A stretch of 64,000 nt of DNA from assembly GCA_036226585.1 (NCBI GenBank), contig CP108997.1, positions 434,001 to 498,000 of the forward strand, read 5' to 3'. This DNA comes from Streptomyces sp. NBC_00708 (GTDB lineage Bacteria; Actinomycetota; Actinomycetes; Streptomycetales; Streptomycetaceae). A program made the position numbers and the translations under genes. Of the stretch, positions 18,894 through 26,642 are shown in pieces. Numbering within the stretch: the first letter of the stretch is position 1; every line of letters starts with the position of its first letter. Under the pieces are notes generated by a model. The model did not search any database. It worked only from the letters and a program-made list of their open reading frames with translations, and was not told where the DNA came from.

Positions 18894-18995
18894 TCGCGTG
18901 CGCGGGACGGTGACCCGGCCCCCGTCGCCCGGGCTGTTGATCACCCCCGCCTACGATGGCCCCGCGAGCGAGTACGACGGAAGGTGGGGCCTGCC

Positions 18996-19730
18996 ATGAA
19001 CGGTCAACCGGTCACCGTGGTCACCGGCGGCAGCCGCGGCATCGGTGCGGCGGTGTGTGTACGGCTGGCGGGCGAGGGCCATGACATCGCACTGGCCTAC
19101 CACGCGGACTCCGCGGCGGCCGAGTCGGTCGCCGACGCGGTACGTGCGACGGGCCGGCGCTGCGTGACGGTCCGGGCGGACACCGCCGACGAGGCGGACG
19201 TCGACCGCCTCTTCGACGCCGCGGCCGCCGAGCTGGGCCCGGTCACCGGCCTGGTCAACAACGCGGGCATGAGCGGCCCGGTCGGCCCCCTGGCCGACGC
19301 CGATGCCGCGGGGATGCGGCGCGCCCTGGAGGTCAACGTCCTGGGCTACCTGCTCTGCGCGCGGCGTGCGGTGCGCGACATGACGCACACCGGTGGCGGG
19401 GCGATCGTCAACGTCTCCTCGGCCGCCGCCACGCTGGGCAGCCCCGGCGAGTACGTGCACTACGCCGCCGCCAAGGGAGCCGTCGACACGATGACCGTCG
19501 GCCTGTCCAAGGAGGTCGGCCCGGCCGGCATCCGCGTCAACGCGGTCGCCCCCGGCGTCATCCGCACCGGCTTCCACGCGGACCCGGAGCGCCCCGACAA
19601 GCTCGGCCCCGGCATCCCCCTGGGCCGCCCCGGCATCCCGGAGGAGATCGCCGCCGCCGTCTCCTGGCTGCTCTCCCCGGACGCGTCGTACGCGACGGGA
19701 ACGGTGCTCCGGGTGGCGGGCGGCCGGTAG
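18996..19730 (+). CDS. Short-chain dehydrogenase/reductase (FabG-like)
   Basis: NAD(P)-dependent oxidoreductase of 244 aa, closest in style to 3-oxoacyl-ACP reductases. Visible motifs: VVTGGSRGIGAAV (TGxxxGxG cofactor loop), LVNNAGMSGP, IVNVSSAAA (catalytic Ser region), YVHYAAAKGAV (Tyr-x-x-x-Lys), NAVAPGVIRTGF and ATGTVLRVAGG at the end. The ATG at 18996 begins the family; an upstream frame opening at 18876 would overlap the terminator hairpin. No partner genes for a pathway adjoin it, so the substrate is unknown. A 12-bp hairpin follows its stop. Confidence 0.88.
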   Translation: MNGQPVTVVTGGSRGIGAAVCVRLAGEGHDIALAYHADSAAAESVADAVRATGRRCVTVRADTADEADVDRLFDAAAAELGPVTGLVNNAGMSGPVGPLADADAAGMRRALEVNVLGYLLCARRAVRDMTHTGGGAIVNVSSAAATLGSPGEYVHYAAAKGAVDTMTVGLSKEVGPAGIRVNAVAPGVIRTGFHADPERPDKLGPGIPLGRPGIPEEIAAAVSWLLSPDASYATGTVLRVAGGR

Positions 19731-19738
19731 CCGCCCGT

Positions 19739-19766
19739 ACGGTCCGGGGCGACCGCCCCGGACCGT
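19739..19766 (+). terminator. Intrinsic terminator after the SDR gene
   Basis: ACGGTCCGGGGC (19739-19750) and GCCCCGGACCGT (19755-19766) form a perfect 12-bp GC-rich stem with a 4-nt loop, nine bases after the SDR stop. It separates this gene from the RelA/SpoT-like module, so that module should have its own promoter in the short gap before 19801. Confidence 0.75.
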
Positions 19767-19800
19767 CGTCTGCCCCGACCTCACCGCCTGGGAGCCACCA

Positions 19801-21039
19801 GTGAACGATCGCTTGACGGAACTGCCCCCGTTATCCGAAGCCCCGGCACCACGCGCAGAAACGGATTCCCCGGAACCCGCTCCGCCGGAAGACCTGGCGG
19901 CCCTTGAGGCTGCCGGAACCACAGAGCTGCCCGAAACGGCGGAGCATGCCGAGCCCGACGAGCCCGCGGATCCGGACGAGGCACCGGATCCCCACGAGGC
20001 AGAGGATGCGAACGAGCCCGACGCACCGTTGGAGTTGGACGGTGGGGCCGACGATCCGGGGACGAGGGTTCCGTCGGAGGCCCCGCCGGCCGACGTGACG
20101 GAGGCTCTCCGCGAACGGTATCCCGAGGTGGCTTCGGTGATCACCAAGCTCTGTGCGGACGACGCGAACAGACTGAACGTGATCGAGAGGCTGAAGGCCC
20201 CTGGGGGCGAGGGCGATCGGACCCTGGAGATCATTCAGGAGCTCGCCGAGGGAGAGGCTCTGGAGGGACTTTCTCTGGAGGAGTACATGTCCAGGAACCC
20301 TGGACGCGGCCCGCTGTTCCAGCCCGTGGGGCATGAGGTGAACCGCGGGCCCGACGGGACGTCCCGCAAGAACGCGTACGTCGAGCAGACGAAGGCGGAC
20401 GACCCGGTGCGAGCCCTCGGAGCCTCCGTCGAGGACGCCGACCGCGACGCCTTGGACGACTACGGCATGAGGCTGCAGAACGAGGTGGAGCCGGCTGTCT
20501 GGGAAGACGTCAGGATTCTCCTTGATGAGGCCGGCGACGCCGACGATGCGGAATTGAGCATCCGCACGAAATCCGCAGACGGCCTGATGGACAAGGTCAA
20601 TCGGATGACCACGGGGAGCGAGGGCCGAAAAGCCCGCCCGGATTACGAGATCGGGGACGTCATCGATGCCGTGGGCGCAAGAATCACCGTCGCGGACACC
20701 ACCCGTCTCGAAGCTGTTCTCGAAAGGGCCGAGGAGCACTTCGGCACGGGCGAGGACGGGCGCCTGCTGGAGATCGAGAACATGTACGCGGAGCCCAAGA
20801 GCGGGAATCCGAGCTACCGCGTCATTCCCATGGTCATAGCCATCGAGGTCGACGGAAAACCTTACACATATGAACTCCAGCTCACGACGGAGCGGGCTTC
20901 CGTGGCCGCCGACCTCGAGCACAACACCGTGTACAAGTCGCATATCGAAACGACGTCGGAGGAACGCGATGTGATGCGTAGGATGCAGGCAGAAGCGGCG
21001 GCGTTGGATCAGGAAGAGACTCGCAGGAGGCACCCGTGA
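19801..21039 (+). CDS. RelA/SpoT-domain nucleotidyltransferase, toxSAS-like or effector-like
   Basis: 412 aa. Residues 1-100 are acidic and Pro/Glu-rich and probably disordered; 100-235 is a helical region of unknown type. From about 250 there is a (p)ppGpp-synthetase fold: IRTKSADGLMDKVNRM (R255, K257, K265; ATP-site pattern RxKS-x6-K), VIDAVGARITV (D289, G292, R294), YAEPKSGNPSYRVIP (P332-K333, Y339) and YELQLTT (E358, Q360), then AADLEHNTVYK. In housekeeping Rel enzymes the third motif reads PKxxGYxxxH; here two residues are inserted and the His is Pro, so substrate or product may differ. GTG start with GGGAG seven bases upstream. Codon 11 is TTA. Codon use is visibly less GC-biased than the neighbours. 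Overlaps the next gene by 4 nt. Alternative: a detached polymorphic-toxin C-terminus. Confidence 0.75.
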   Translation: MNDRLTELPPLSEAPAPRAETDSPEPAPPEDLAALEAAGTTELPETAEHAEPDEPADPDEAPDPHEAEDANEPDAPLELDGGADDPGTRVPSEAPPADVTEALRERYPEVASVITKLCADDANRLNVIERLKAPGGEGDRTLEIIQELAEGEALEGLSLEEYMSRNPGRGPLFQPVGHEVNRGPDGTSRKNAYVEQTKADDPVRALGASVEDADRDALDDYGMRLQNEVEPAVWEDVRILLDEAGDADDAELSIRTKSADGLMDKVNRMTTGSEGRKARPDYEIGDVIDAVGARITVADTTRLEAVLERAEEHFGTGEDGRLLEIENMYAEPKSGNPSYRVIPMVIAIEVDGKPYTYELQLTTERASVAADLEHNTVYKSHIETTSEERDVMRRMQAEAAALDQEETRRRHP

Positions 21040-21317
21040 CAGATGAAACAGGGCCGAAGTTCGTCATGATCTCGACATTCCGCAGGAGGACCGCGGACGG
21101 ATTCGATCTCGCGACTTTCGTCATCGACGAGAGGGAGTGCGAGTCCGCCGCGGACATGAAGTCGATCAGGAATGAAGCCCTCACCGAGATACAGCGGCGA
21201 CGCATCGTCGGAGAGTTCGAGACCCGCAGGGCGAAGGCCGGCGAGCTGCCGTCGGCCCTGCCTCGATGGGCGGAATACAAGAGGCAGCTGGAAGCCGCGG
21301 ACAAGGAGTTGTCTTGA
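21036..21317 (+). CDS. Small unknown protein between Rel-like synthetase and hydrolase
   Basis: 93 aa, GTG start overlapping the synthetase stop (GTGA), stop overlapping the hydrolase start (TTGA). The N-terminal half has alternating strand-like sequence (FVMISTFRRR, DLATFVIDERE); the C-terminal half is charged helix (SIRNEALTEIQRRRIVGEF, AEYKRQLEAADKEL). No catalytic motif, Cys or membrane segment. Not a family I recognise. Its place inside the coupled module suggests an accessory or antitoxin/immunity role or a partner for one of the enzymes, which is inference from position alone. Moderately GC-biased codons, like the preceding gene. Confidence 0.65.
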   Translation: MTDETGPKFVMISTFRRRTADGFDLATFVIDERECESAADMKSIRNEALTEIQRRRIVGEFETRRAKAGELPSALPRWAEYKRQLEAADKELS

Positions 21318-21937
21318 CCTATCGGGTGTTCGGAGCGTGGCACGACTGGGACACCGCCCGCCGGCAGTTGGAAATACTGGCTCCGGAGGTCTCGGCACAG
21401 CGCCTCGGGGAGGCCGTCGCGTTCGCCGAAGAGGCCCATGGGGATCAGAGGAGGCCGGCCGGGGAGCCGTATGTGGAGCACCTCCTGGAAGTGGTGGAGA
21501 TCCTCGTCTCAGGCGCCGGTATGCGCGACGAGGACCTGCTGGTCTCGGCCGTCCTCCACGACGTCGTGGAGGACACCGACCGCACGGCCGGGGAGGTCGG
21601 TGAGCGGTTCGGCCCCCGGGTCGAGGAGTGGGTGGGCTGGGTGACGAAGCCGGACCCCGGGGCCCACGAGGATCCCGCGGAGGTGCGTGACCGCTACCTT
21701 CTGAGCCTGCGTTCCGCCCCGCCGGAGGTCCTGGCGCTCAAGCTGGCGGACCGGTTCAGCAACGTGCAACGACTCGACACACACCCGCGGCCCGAGAAGC
21801 GGCGTTCCTACTACCGCGAGACATGCCGTTACCTGGTCCCCCTCGCCGCGGGAGTCCCCTGGTTCGAGGCGGCCTTCGAGGAGTGGCGGGAGTTCCACCG
21901 CCACCTGGAGGACGCGGCACCCGCGGCATCGGGCTGA
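21314..21937 (+). CDS. Stand-alone HD hydrolase of SpoT/Mesh1 type
   Basis: 207-residue metal-dependent phosphohydrolase, expected to remove the 3'-pyrophosphate from (p)ppGpp-like nucleotides or reverse a Rel-type modification. The hydrolase site looks complete: YVEHLL (H56), SAVLHDVVEDTD (H82-D83, E86-D87) and LKLADRFSNVQRL (D146, N150), in the same order as Rel/SpoT and Mesh1. No synthetase domain is attached. The start is the TTG at 21314: AAGGAG lies five bases upstream and the TTG overlaps the previous stop; an earlier ATG at 21266 would overlap the small gene by 52 bases without a ribosome site. Likely counter-enzyme (small alarmone hydrolase) to the first gene of the module. Confidence 0.85.
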   Translation: MTYRVFGAWHDWDTARRQLEILAPEVSAQRLGEAVAFAEEAHGDQRRPAGEPYVEHLLEVVEILVSGAGMRDEDLLVSAVLHDVVEDTDRTAGEVGERFGPRVEEWVGWVTKPDPGAHEDPAEVRDRYLLSLRSAPPEVLALKLADRFSNVQRLDTHPRPEKRRSYYRETCRYLVPLAAGVPWFEAAFEEWREFHRHLEDAAPAASG

Positions 21938-21962
21938 TGCCGTCCGCGCAGGGCTCCGCCGC

Positions 21963-22832
21963 TCACCCCGGGCCCACTCCCCGTACCACCAGGAGCACCG
22001 CGTCCGCCGCTGCCACGATCACGGCGGCGGCCAAGGGGGCCTTGCGCCAGGTGCGGGCGAGGAGGAGGCCGGTGAGGGCTGCGGGGGCTGCGATGGCCAG
22101 GGTTGCCGTTCCCCAGGGGCCGGGCGGACCCGGGGGGCCGAGGGCCAGGGTCGCGGAGGCTGCCAGGAGCGGCAGGGGAAGCAGGGCGGCCGTCCTGGTC
22201 GGGCCGAGGCGTTGGGGCAGGCCGCGTACGCCGGCGCGCAGGTCGTCCTCGATGTCGGGGAGGACGTCGCCCAGATGGGCGGCGAGGCCGAGCAGGGCGC
22301 CCGCGGTCACCAGCCACCAGGGCGGGGGCGGGCCGTCGGGCACCGACAGGGCGGCCATCGCCGGGAGGGCGGCGAAGCCGGTCGCGTACGGGAGCCAGGA
22401 CAGGGGGGTCGCCTTCACGCCCAGGTTGTACGCCCAGGCCGCGGCGACCGCCGCGAGGTGCATGGTTCCGGCGAGCGGGCCGCAGGCCAGGGAGAGCGGG
22501 ACGCAGAGCAGGGCCGCGGTGAGGGCCGCCGTCCACACCGTCGGCGCACTCACCGACCCGTCGGCCACCGGTTTGCCGCGGCGGCCCGCCGTCGCGTCCC
22601 GCCGGGCGTCGAACGCGTCGTTGCACCAGCCCACCGAGAGCTGACCGGTCAGCACGGCGGCGACGAGCAGGGTGGTGCGCGCACCGCTCAGCCCCGCCCC
22701 CGTGCCGAGGAGGGCGGCGATCACGGTCACCGCGGCCACCGGGCCCGGGTGGCAGGAGCGGGCCAGCGCGGCCGTGCGGTGGAGGGGCCACGTCGGTGCG
22801 GCGCAGGAGCGCGGGGGTTCCGGGGTGCCCAT
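21963..22832 (-). CDS. UbiA-family prenyltransferase
   Basis: Integral membrane aromatic or quinone-precursor prenyltransferase, 289 aa with about eight to nine helices. Both Asp-rich motifs are present: WCNDAFDARRDATAG (NDxxDxxxD, prenyl-diphosphate/Mg binding) and DVLPDIEDDL (second DxxxD). The sequence AAHLGDVLPDIEDDLRAGVR resembles actinobacterial UbiA proteins of unknown acceptor. ATG at 22832 chosen by family length; the frame is open much further upstream but without family sequence. It is divergent from srsA, 118 bp apart, so shared control with the alkylresorcinol operon is plausible; prenylation of an srs product is an inference. Confidence 0.85.
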   Translation of the reverse strand: MGTPEPPRSCAAPTWPLHRTAALARSCHPGPVAAVTVIAALLGTGAGLSGARTTLLVAAVLTGQLSVGWCNDAFDARRDATAGRRGKPVADGSVSAPTVWTAALTAALLCVPLSLACGPLAGTMHLAAVAAAWAYNLGVKATPLSWLPYATGFAALPAMAALSVPDGPPPPWWLVTAGALLGLAAHLGDVLPDIEDDLRAGVRGLPQRLGPTRTAALLPLPLLAASATLALGPPGPPGPWGTATLAIAAPAALTGLLLARTWRKAPLAAAVIVAAADAVLLVVRGVGPG

Positions 22833-22950
22833 GGCGTGATCGTAGGCATCCGGCACGGCCCGGGGTGGCACCCGCACGGGTTGTTTGCGGTGGTTCGTCT
22901 CCCTCGCGGGGCAGGGATGAGCGCATGACGCATGCTCAGCGGGACCCGCG

Positions 22951-24006
22951 ATGACCCGGATCGCGGCCGTGCACGGCGCCCTGGCCCCGTACCGGCACAC
23001 GCAGCGGGAGGTCACCGACATGGTGGCCCGGACCTGCCTGCCACCGGGAGCGGACCGGCGTGTCCTGGACCGGCTGCACGCGAACGCCCGGGTGCGCACC
23101 CGCACCATGGTGCTGCCCCTGGAGCAGTACGGGGAGCTGCGCGGATTCGGGGACGCCAACGACGTGTTCATCGGGGCTGCGGTCGACCTGGGTGCCGAGG
23201 CGCTGCGCGGGGCGCTGCGGACGGCGGGGCTGCGGCCGAAGGACGTGGACCTGCTGATGTTCACGTCCGTCACGGGGGTGGCGGCGCCTTCGGTGGACGC
23301 CCGGCTCGTGGGGCGGCTCGGACTGCGCCCCGATGTGAAGCGGCTGCCGGTGTTCGGGCTCGGCTGTGTCGCGGGGGCGGCCGGGGTGGCGCGGTTGCAC
23401 GACTATCTGCTGGGCCGGCCCGACGACGTGGCGGTGCTGCTGTCCGTGGAACTGTGCTCGCTGACCTTCCAGCGGTGGGACGCGACCCCGGCGAATCTGG
23501 TGGCGACCGCGCTGTTCGGAGACGGGGCGGCGGCCGTCGTGGCGCTCGGGGCGGACCGGGGGCCGGGTGAGGGCCCCGAGGTGGTGGCCACGCGCAGCCG
23601 TATGTACCCGGACACCGCGCACGTCATGGGCTGGGACATCCGCGATTCCGGTTTCAAGGTGAGGCTCGACCCCGGGGTGCCGGACGTGGTGCGCCGCTAT
23701 CTGGCGGACGATGTGCGCGACTTCCTGGCGGAGCACGGGCTGAAGCCGAAGGACGTGGCGCACTGGGTGTGCCACCCGGGCGGCCCGAAGGTCCTGGAGG
23801 CCGTGTCCGACGTCCTCTCGCTGCCCGAGGGGGCGCTCGACGTCACCTGGCGGTCGCTCGCCGAGGTGGGCAACCTCTCCTCGGCCTCCGTGCTCCATGT
23901 GCTGCGCGACACCCTGGAGCAGCGCCGTCCGGAGCGGGGCTCCCCCGGTCTGCTGATGGCCATGGGGCCCGGGTTCTGCTGCGAACTGGTGCTGCTGCGC
24001 TGGTAG
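22951..24006 (+). CDS. srsA: Type III polyketide synthase (alkylresorcinol synthase, SrsA-like)
   Basis: Chalcone-synthase-fold enzyme of 351 aa that extends a fatty acyl starter with malonyl or methylmalonyl units and cyclises it to an alkylresorcinol or pyrone. The catalytic triad is visible: Cys in PVFGLGCVAGAAG, His in WVCHPGGPKV and Asn in VGNLSSASVLHV; MGPGFCCELVLLRW closes the fold. The gene is followed by a carboxyl/isoprenylcysteine-type methyltransferase and an FAD hydroxylase, the same order as srsA-srsB-srsC described in S. griseus, which makes methylated alkylresorcinols and alkylbenzoquinones. ATG at 22951 with only a weak upstream ribosome site. A germicidin- or RppA-type role is less likely given the neighbours. 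Confidence 0.85.
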   Translation: MTRIAAVHGALAPYRHTQREVTDMVARTCLPPGADRRVLDRLHANARVRTRTMVLPLEQYGELRGFGDANDVFIGAAVDLGAEALRGALRTAGLRPKDVDLLMFTSVTGVAAPSVDARLVGRLGLRPDVKRLPVFGLGCVAGAAGVARLHDYLLGRPDDVAVLLSVELCSLTFQRWDATPANLVATALFGDGAAAVVALGADRGPGEGPEVVATRSRMYPDTAHVMGWDIRDSGFKVRLDPGVPDVVRRYLADDVRDFLAEHGLKPKDVAHWVCHPGGPKVLEAVSDVLSLPEGALDVTWRSLAEVGNLSSASVLHVLRDTLEQRRPERGSPGLLMAMGPGFCCELVLLRW

Positions 24007-24018
24007 GTCGGAGGAGAC

Positions 24019-24540
24019 ATGATCTGGTACGCCGTGCTGGTACTGGCCGTGGCCGGGGAGCGCGTCGCCGAACTCGCCGTCGCCCTGCGCAACACCCGCT
24101 GGGCCCGCGCGAGGGGCGGTGTCGAGTCCGGCCGGGGCCACTACCCGGCGATGGTCGCCCTGCACACGGCGCTGCTGGCCGGCTGCCTCGTCGAGGCGGC
24201 GGTGGCGGACCGGCCGTTCGTGCCGCTCCTCGGCTGGGCGATGGTGGCGGTGGTCGCCGCCGCGCAGGCGCTGCGCTGGTGGTGCATCCGTACGCTCGGG
24301 CACCGCTGGAACACCCGCGTCGTCGTGGTGCCCGGCCTGCCGCTGGTGACGGGCGGCCCCTACCGGCTGCTGCGCCACCCCAACTACGTGGCCGTCGCGG
24401 CCGAGGGGATCGCGCTGCCGCTGGTGCACGGCGCGTGGGTGACGGCCGTGGTGTTCACCGTGTGCAACGCCGGGCTGATGGCCGTACGGGTGCGGTGCGA
24501 GGAGGCCGCACTCGCCTCCGCGCCGGGCGCAGCGGCGTGA
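24019..24540 (+). CDS. srsB: Isoprenylcysteine-methyltransferase-family O-methyltransferase (SrsB-like)
   Basis: 173-residue membrane methyltransferase. Helices at the N-terminus (IWYAVLVLAVAGERVAELA, VALHTALLAGCLVEAAV) precede the ICMT core: LGHRWNTRVVVVPG, GGPYRLLRHPNYVAV and a last hydrophobic stretch LPLVHGAWVTAVVFTVCN. RHPNYV and the Arg/His residues around it form the S-adenosylmethionine site of this family. GGAGGAG ribosome site before the ATG at 24019, 12 bp after srsA. By analogy with S. griseus SrsB it methylates the alkylresorcinol made by the upstream PKS. Its stop overlaps the GTG of srsC. Confidence 0.85.
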   Translation: MIWYAVLVLAVAGERVAELAVALRNTRWARARGGVESGRGHYPAMVALHTALLAGCLVEAAVADRPFVPLLGWAMVAVVAAAQALRWWCIRTLGHRWNTRVVVVPGLPLVTGGPYRLLRHPNYVAVAAEGIALPLVHGAWVTAVVFTVCNAGLMAVRVRCEEAALASAPGAAA

Positions 24541-25550
24541 TCGACCTGCTGGTCGCGGGAGGCGGCCCGGCGGGACTGGCGGCGGCGATCCGGGCCGCCG
24601 CTCTCGGCATGGAGACGGTGGTCGTGGAGCCTCGGACCGCGCCCGTCGACAAGGCGTGCGGCGAGGGCATCATGCCCAGCGGCGCGGCCGCCCTGGCGGC
24701 CCTGGGCGTCGCTGTCGACGGGCAGCCGCTGCGCGGCATCCGGTATGTGGCGGGTCCGCGCAGCGCGGTGGCTCCGTTCCGCGGCGGACCGGGGCTCGGG
24801 GTCCGGCGCACCGTGCTGCACACCGCGCTGCACCGGCGGGCGCTGGAGCTCGGCGTCCGGATCGTCCCCGGCAAGGTCGCCGGGGTCCGGCAGGAGGAGG
24901 ACCGGGTGACGGCGTGCGGGCTGACGGCCCGCTGGCTGATCGCCGCCGACGGGCTGCACTCGCCGCTGCGCCGGGAACTGGGGCTCGACGGGCCCGCGAC
25001 ACCGGTGCGCCGGTACGGGCTGCGACGCCACTACCGCGTGGACGCGTGGACGGACTTCGTGGAGGTGCACTGGTCGCGGCACGGCGAGGCGTACGTGACT
25101 CCGCTCGGCGACGGCTCGGTGGGCGTGGCCGTGCTCAGCCGTGAACGCCTGCCGTACGAACGTCAGCTGGCCGCGTTCCCCCGGCTGGCCGCCTCGCTGC
25201 TCGCCCGCGAGTCGGGGCCCGTACGCGGTGCCGGGCCGCTGCACCAGCGGGCGCGGGCGCGGCGGGCCGGGCGGGTGCTGCTGGTGGGGGACGCGGCGGG
25301 CTACCTGGACGCGCTGACCGGTGAGGGTGTCGCGCTGGCCGTGGCGACGGCGGGCGCGGCGGTGGACGCGCTGGCCGCCGGCCGGCCGCAGGCGTACCCC
25401 GCCCGCTGGCAGCGGCTGACCCTGCGCCACCGGCTGCTGACGGCGGGGCTGCTCGCGGCGGCCCGACGCCCCGCCACGGCCCGGCTGGTCGTGCCCGCGG
25501 CACACCGGGCTCCGGCGGTTTTCGCGGCGGCGGTACGCGCGTTGCAGTAG
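24537..25550 (+). CDS. srsC: FAD-dependent alkylresorcinol hydroxylase (SrsC-like)
   Basis: Flavoprotein monooxygenase, 337 aa. DLLVAGGGPAGLAAAIRAA is the GxGxxG dinucleotide fold, ACGEGIMPSGAAAL is the geranylgeranyl-reductase-like second motif, AADGLHSPLRREL carries the DG motif and VLLVGDAAGYLDALTGEG the GD motif that binds FAD ribityl. The gene starts at a GTG overlapping the srsB stop (GTGA). In the S. griseus pathway SrsC hydroxylates the methylated resorcinol, which then oxidises to a quinone. The EGI-containing second motif also fits geranylgeranyl-reductase-type flavoproteins, an alternative that matters because a UbiA gene lies next door. Confidence 0.82.
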   Translation: MIDLLVAGGGPAGLAAAIRAAALGMETVVVEPRTAPVDKACGEGIMPSGAAALAALGVAVDGQPLRGIRYVAGPRSAVAPFRGGPGLGVRRTVLHTALHRRALELGVRIVPGKVAGVRQEEDRVTACGLTARWLIAADGLHSPLRRELGLDGPATPVRRYGLRRHYRVDAWTDFVEVHWSRHGEAYVTPLGDGSVGVAVLSRERLPYERQLAAFPRLAASLLARESGPVRGAGPLHQRARARRAGRVLLVGDAAGYLDALTGEGVALAVATAGAAVDALAAGRPQAYPARWQRLTLRHRLLTAGLLAAARRPATARLVVPAAHRAPAVFAAAVRALQ

Positions 25551-25596
25551 AAGTGGGGGAGCACCGGAACAGGACCGGAGCAGGAAGGGGTCTGCC

Positions 25597-26226
25597 ATGT
25601 CAGCGGGACAACCTCGCACCGCGGCGGCGGTGTTCGACGCCCTCGGCACCATGTACGAGGAGGCGTTCGCCGGTTCGGCCGCGCACCTCGCCTCGCTGGA
25701 ACAGCTCCTGGCGGTACTGCCCGCGCACGGCCGGGTGCTGGACATCGGCAGCGGCACGGGCCGGCCGACGGCTCAGACCCTCGTCGACGCCGGACACGAG
25801 GTGCTGGGGGTCGACGTCTCCCCCGTGATGGTGGACATCGCCTCGCGCCAGGTGCCGGGTGCCGAATTCCGGTGCGCCGACGTCCGCACCCTCCCGCTGG
25901 AGGACGGCGCCTTCGACGCGGTGTGCCTGTACTTCGCGCTGCTCCAGATGTCACGCGCGGACCAGGGGGATGTGCTGCGCCTGGCCGCACGGGTGCTGCG
26001 GCCGGGGGGTCATCTGGCGGTCGCGACGGTGCCGCTGGACGTGGAAGGGGTCGGCGGCACGTTCATGGGCCAGCCGGTGGAGGTCACCAGCTTCGGCGAG
26101 GACGCGTTCACGGCGCTGGTGGAGGAGGCCGGGTTCACCGTCCTGTCGCGGAAGAGCACCACGTTCGTCCCCGCCCTCCCGGCGGCCGTTCCCGAGCCGC
26201 AGATGTTCCTGCTCGCCCGGCGCTGA
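25597..26226 (+). CDS. Class I SAM-dependent methyltransferase
   Basis: 209-residue Rossmann-fold methyltransferase. Motif I is VLDIGSGTGRPTAQ, followed by EVLGVDVSPVMVDIA (acidic residue for the SAM ribose), FRCADVRTLPLEDGAFDAV and LRPGGHLAVATV. GAAGGGG lies upstream of the ATG at 25597. It follows srsC by 46 bp in the same direction, so it may be a fourth gene of the alkylquinone operon, but that is not part of the described srsABC set. Substrate unknown. A 9-bp inverted repeat begins at its stop codon. Confidence 0.82.
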   Translation: MSAGQPRTAAAVFDALGTMYEEAFAGSAAHLASLEQLLAVLPAHGRVLDIGSGTGRPTAQTLVDAGHEVLGVDVSPVMVDIASRQVPGAEFRCADVRTLPLEDGAFDAVCLYFALLQMSRADQGDVLRLAARVLRPGGHLAVATVPLDVEGVGGTFMGQPVEVTSFGEDAFTALVEEAGFTVLSRKSTTFVPALPAAVPEPQMFLLARR

Positions 26227-26254
26227 CCCGGGAGCGGGCCCGTCGTCCCGGGTC
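26225..26254 (+). terminator. Inverted repeat after the methyltransferase gene
   Basis: GACCCGGGA (26225-26233) and TCCCGGGTC (26246-26254) form a 9-bp stem with a 12-nt loop starting within the stop codon. It probably ends the srs transcript. Confidence 0.5.
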
Positions 26255-26379
26255 AGGCGGACATGCCGTGCGGTCCCGCCCGGACCACAATGAATGGGCG
26301 GGCGCGCTGCGGGTACCCGGCGCCGCGAGGTTGCCGATGCCCCGCCGCCTGCCCGCGGGGACGACGACGGAGGATCTTC

Positions 26380-26637
26380 ATGACCGACCGCAGACCAGAG
26401 GGACCCGTCCACGAGGGTGCGTCCCCGAGTCCCCCTCCGGTGCCCGCGGACCTGCCCGACCAGCAGGTCCAGGACGGCGAGGACCCGATGGACGTGCCGA
26501 CGCCGCCGCGTGCCGGGCGTGACGAGGACGACGGCCGCGACCTGCCCGATCCGGACGAGTCCGGGTCCGGACGTGGCGAGGCGCGCAACGCCGGGGTGCA
26601 TCCGGAGCACCCGGTGCCGGACGAGTCACCGGGCTGA
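26380..26637 (+). CDS. Small acidic, disordered protein (85 aa)
   Basis: 85 aa rich in Pro, Asp, Glu and Gly (PPPVPADLPDQQVQDGEDP, DEDDGRDLPDPDESGSGRG), with no hydrophobic core, Cys or membrane segment; predicted to be disordered. ATG at 26380 has GGAGGA five bases upstream, which makes it a credible gene. No family recognised. Six bases after its stop the next gene begins, so the two may be co-transcribed. Confidence 0.6.
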   Translation: MTDRRPEGPVHEGASPSPPPVPADLPDQQVQDGEDPMDVPTPPRAGRDEDDGRDLPDPDESGSGRGEARNAGVHPEHPVPDESPG

Positions 26638-26642
26638 GAGAG

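Noticed and set aside
19801..21937. Prophage or integrative element around the Rel-like module
   Set aside because: No integrase, recombination site, tRNA or flanking repeat was seen; only codon bias hints at transfer.
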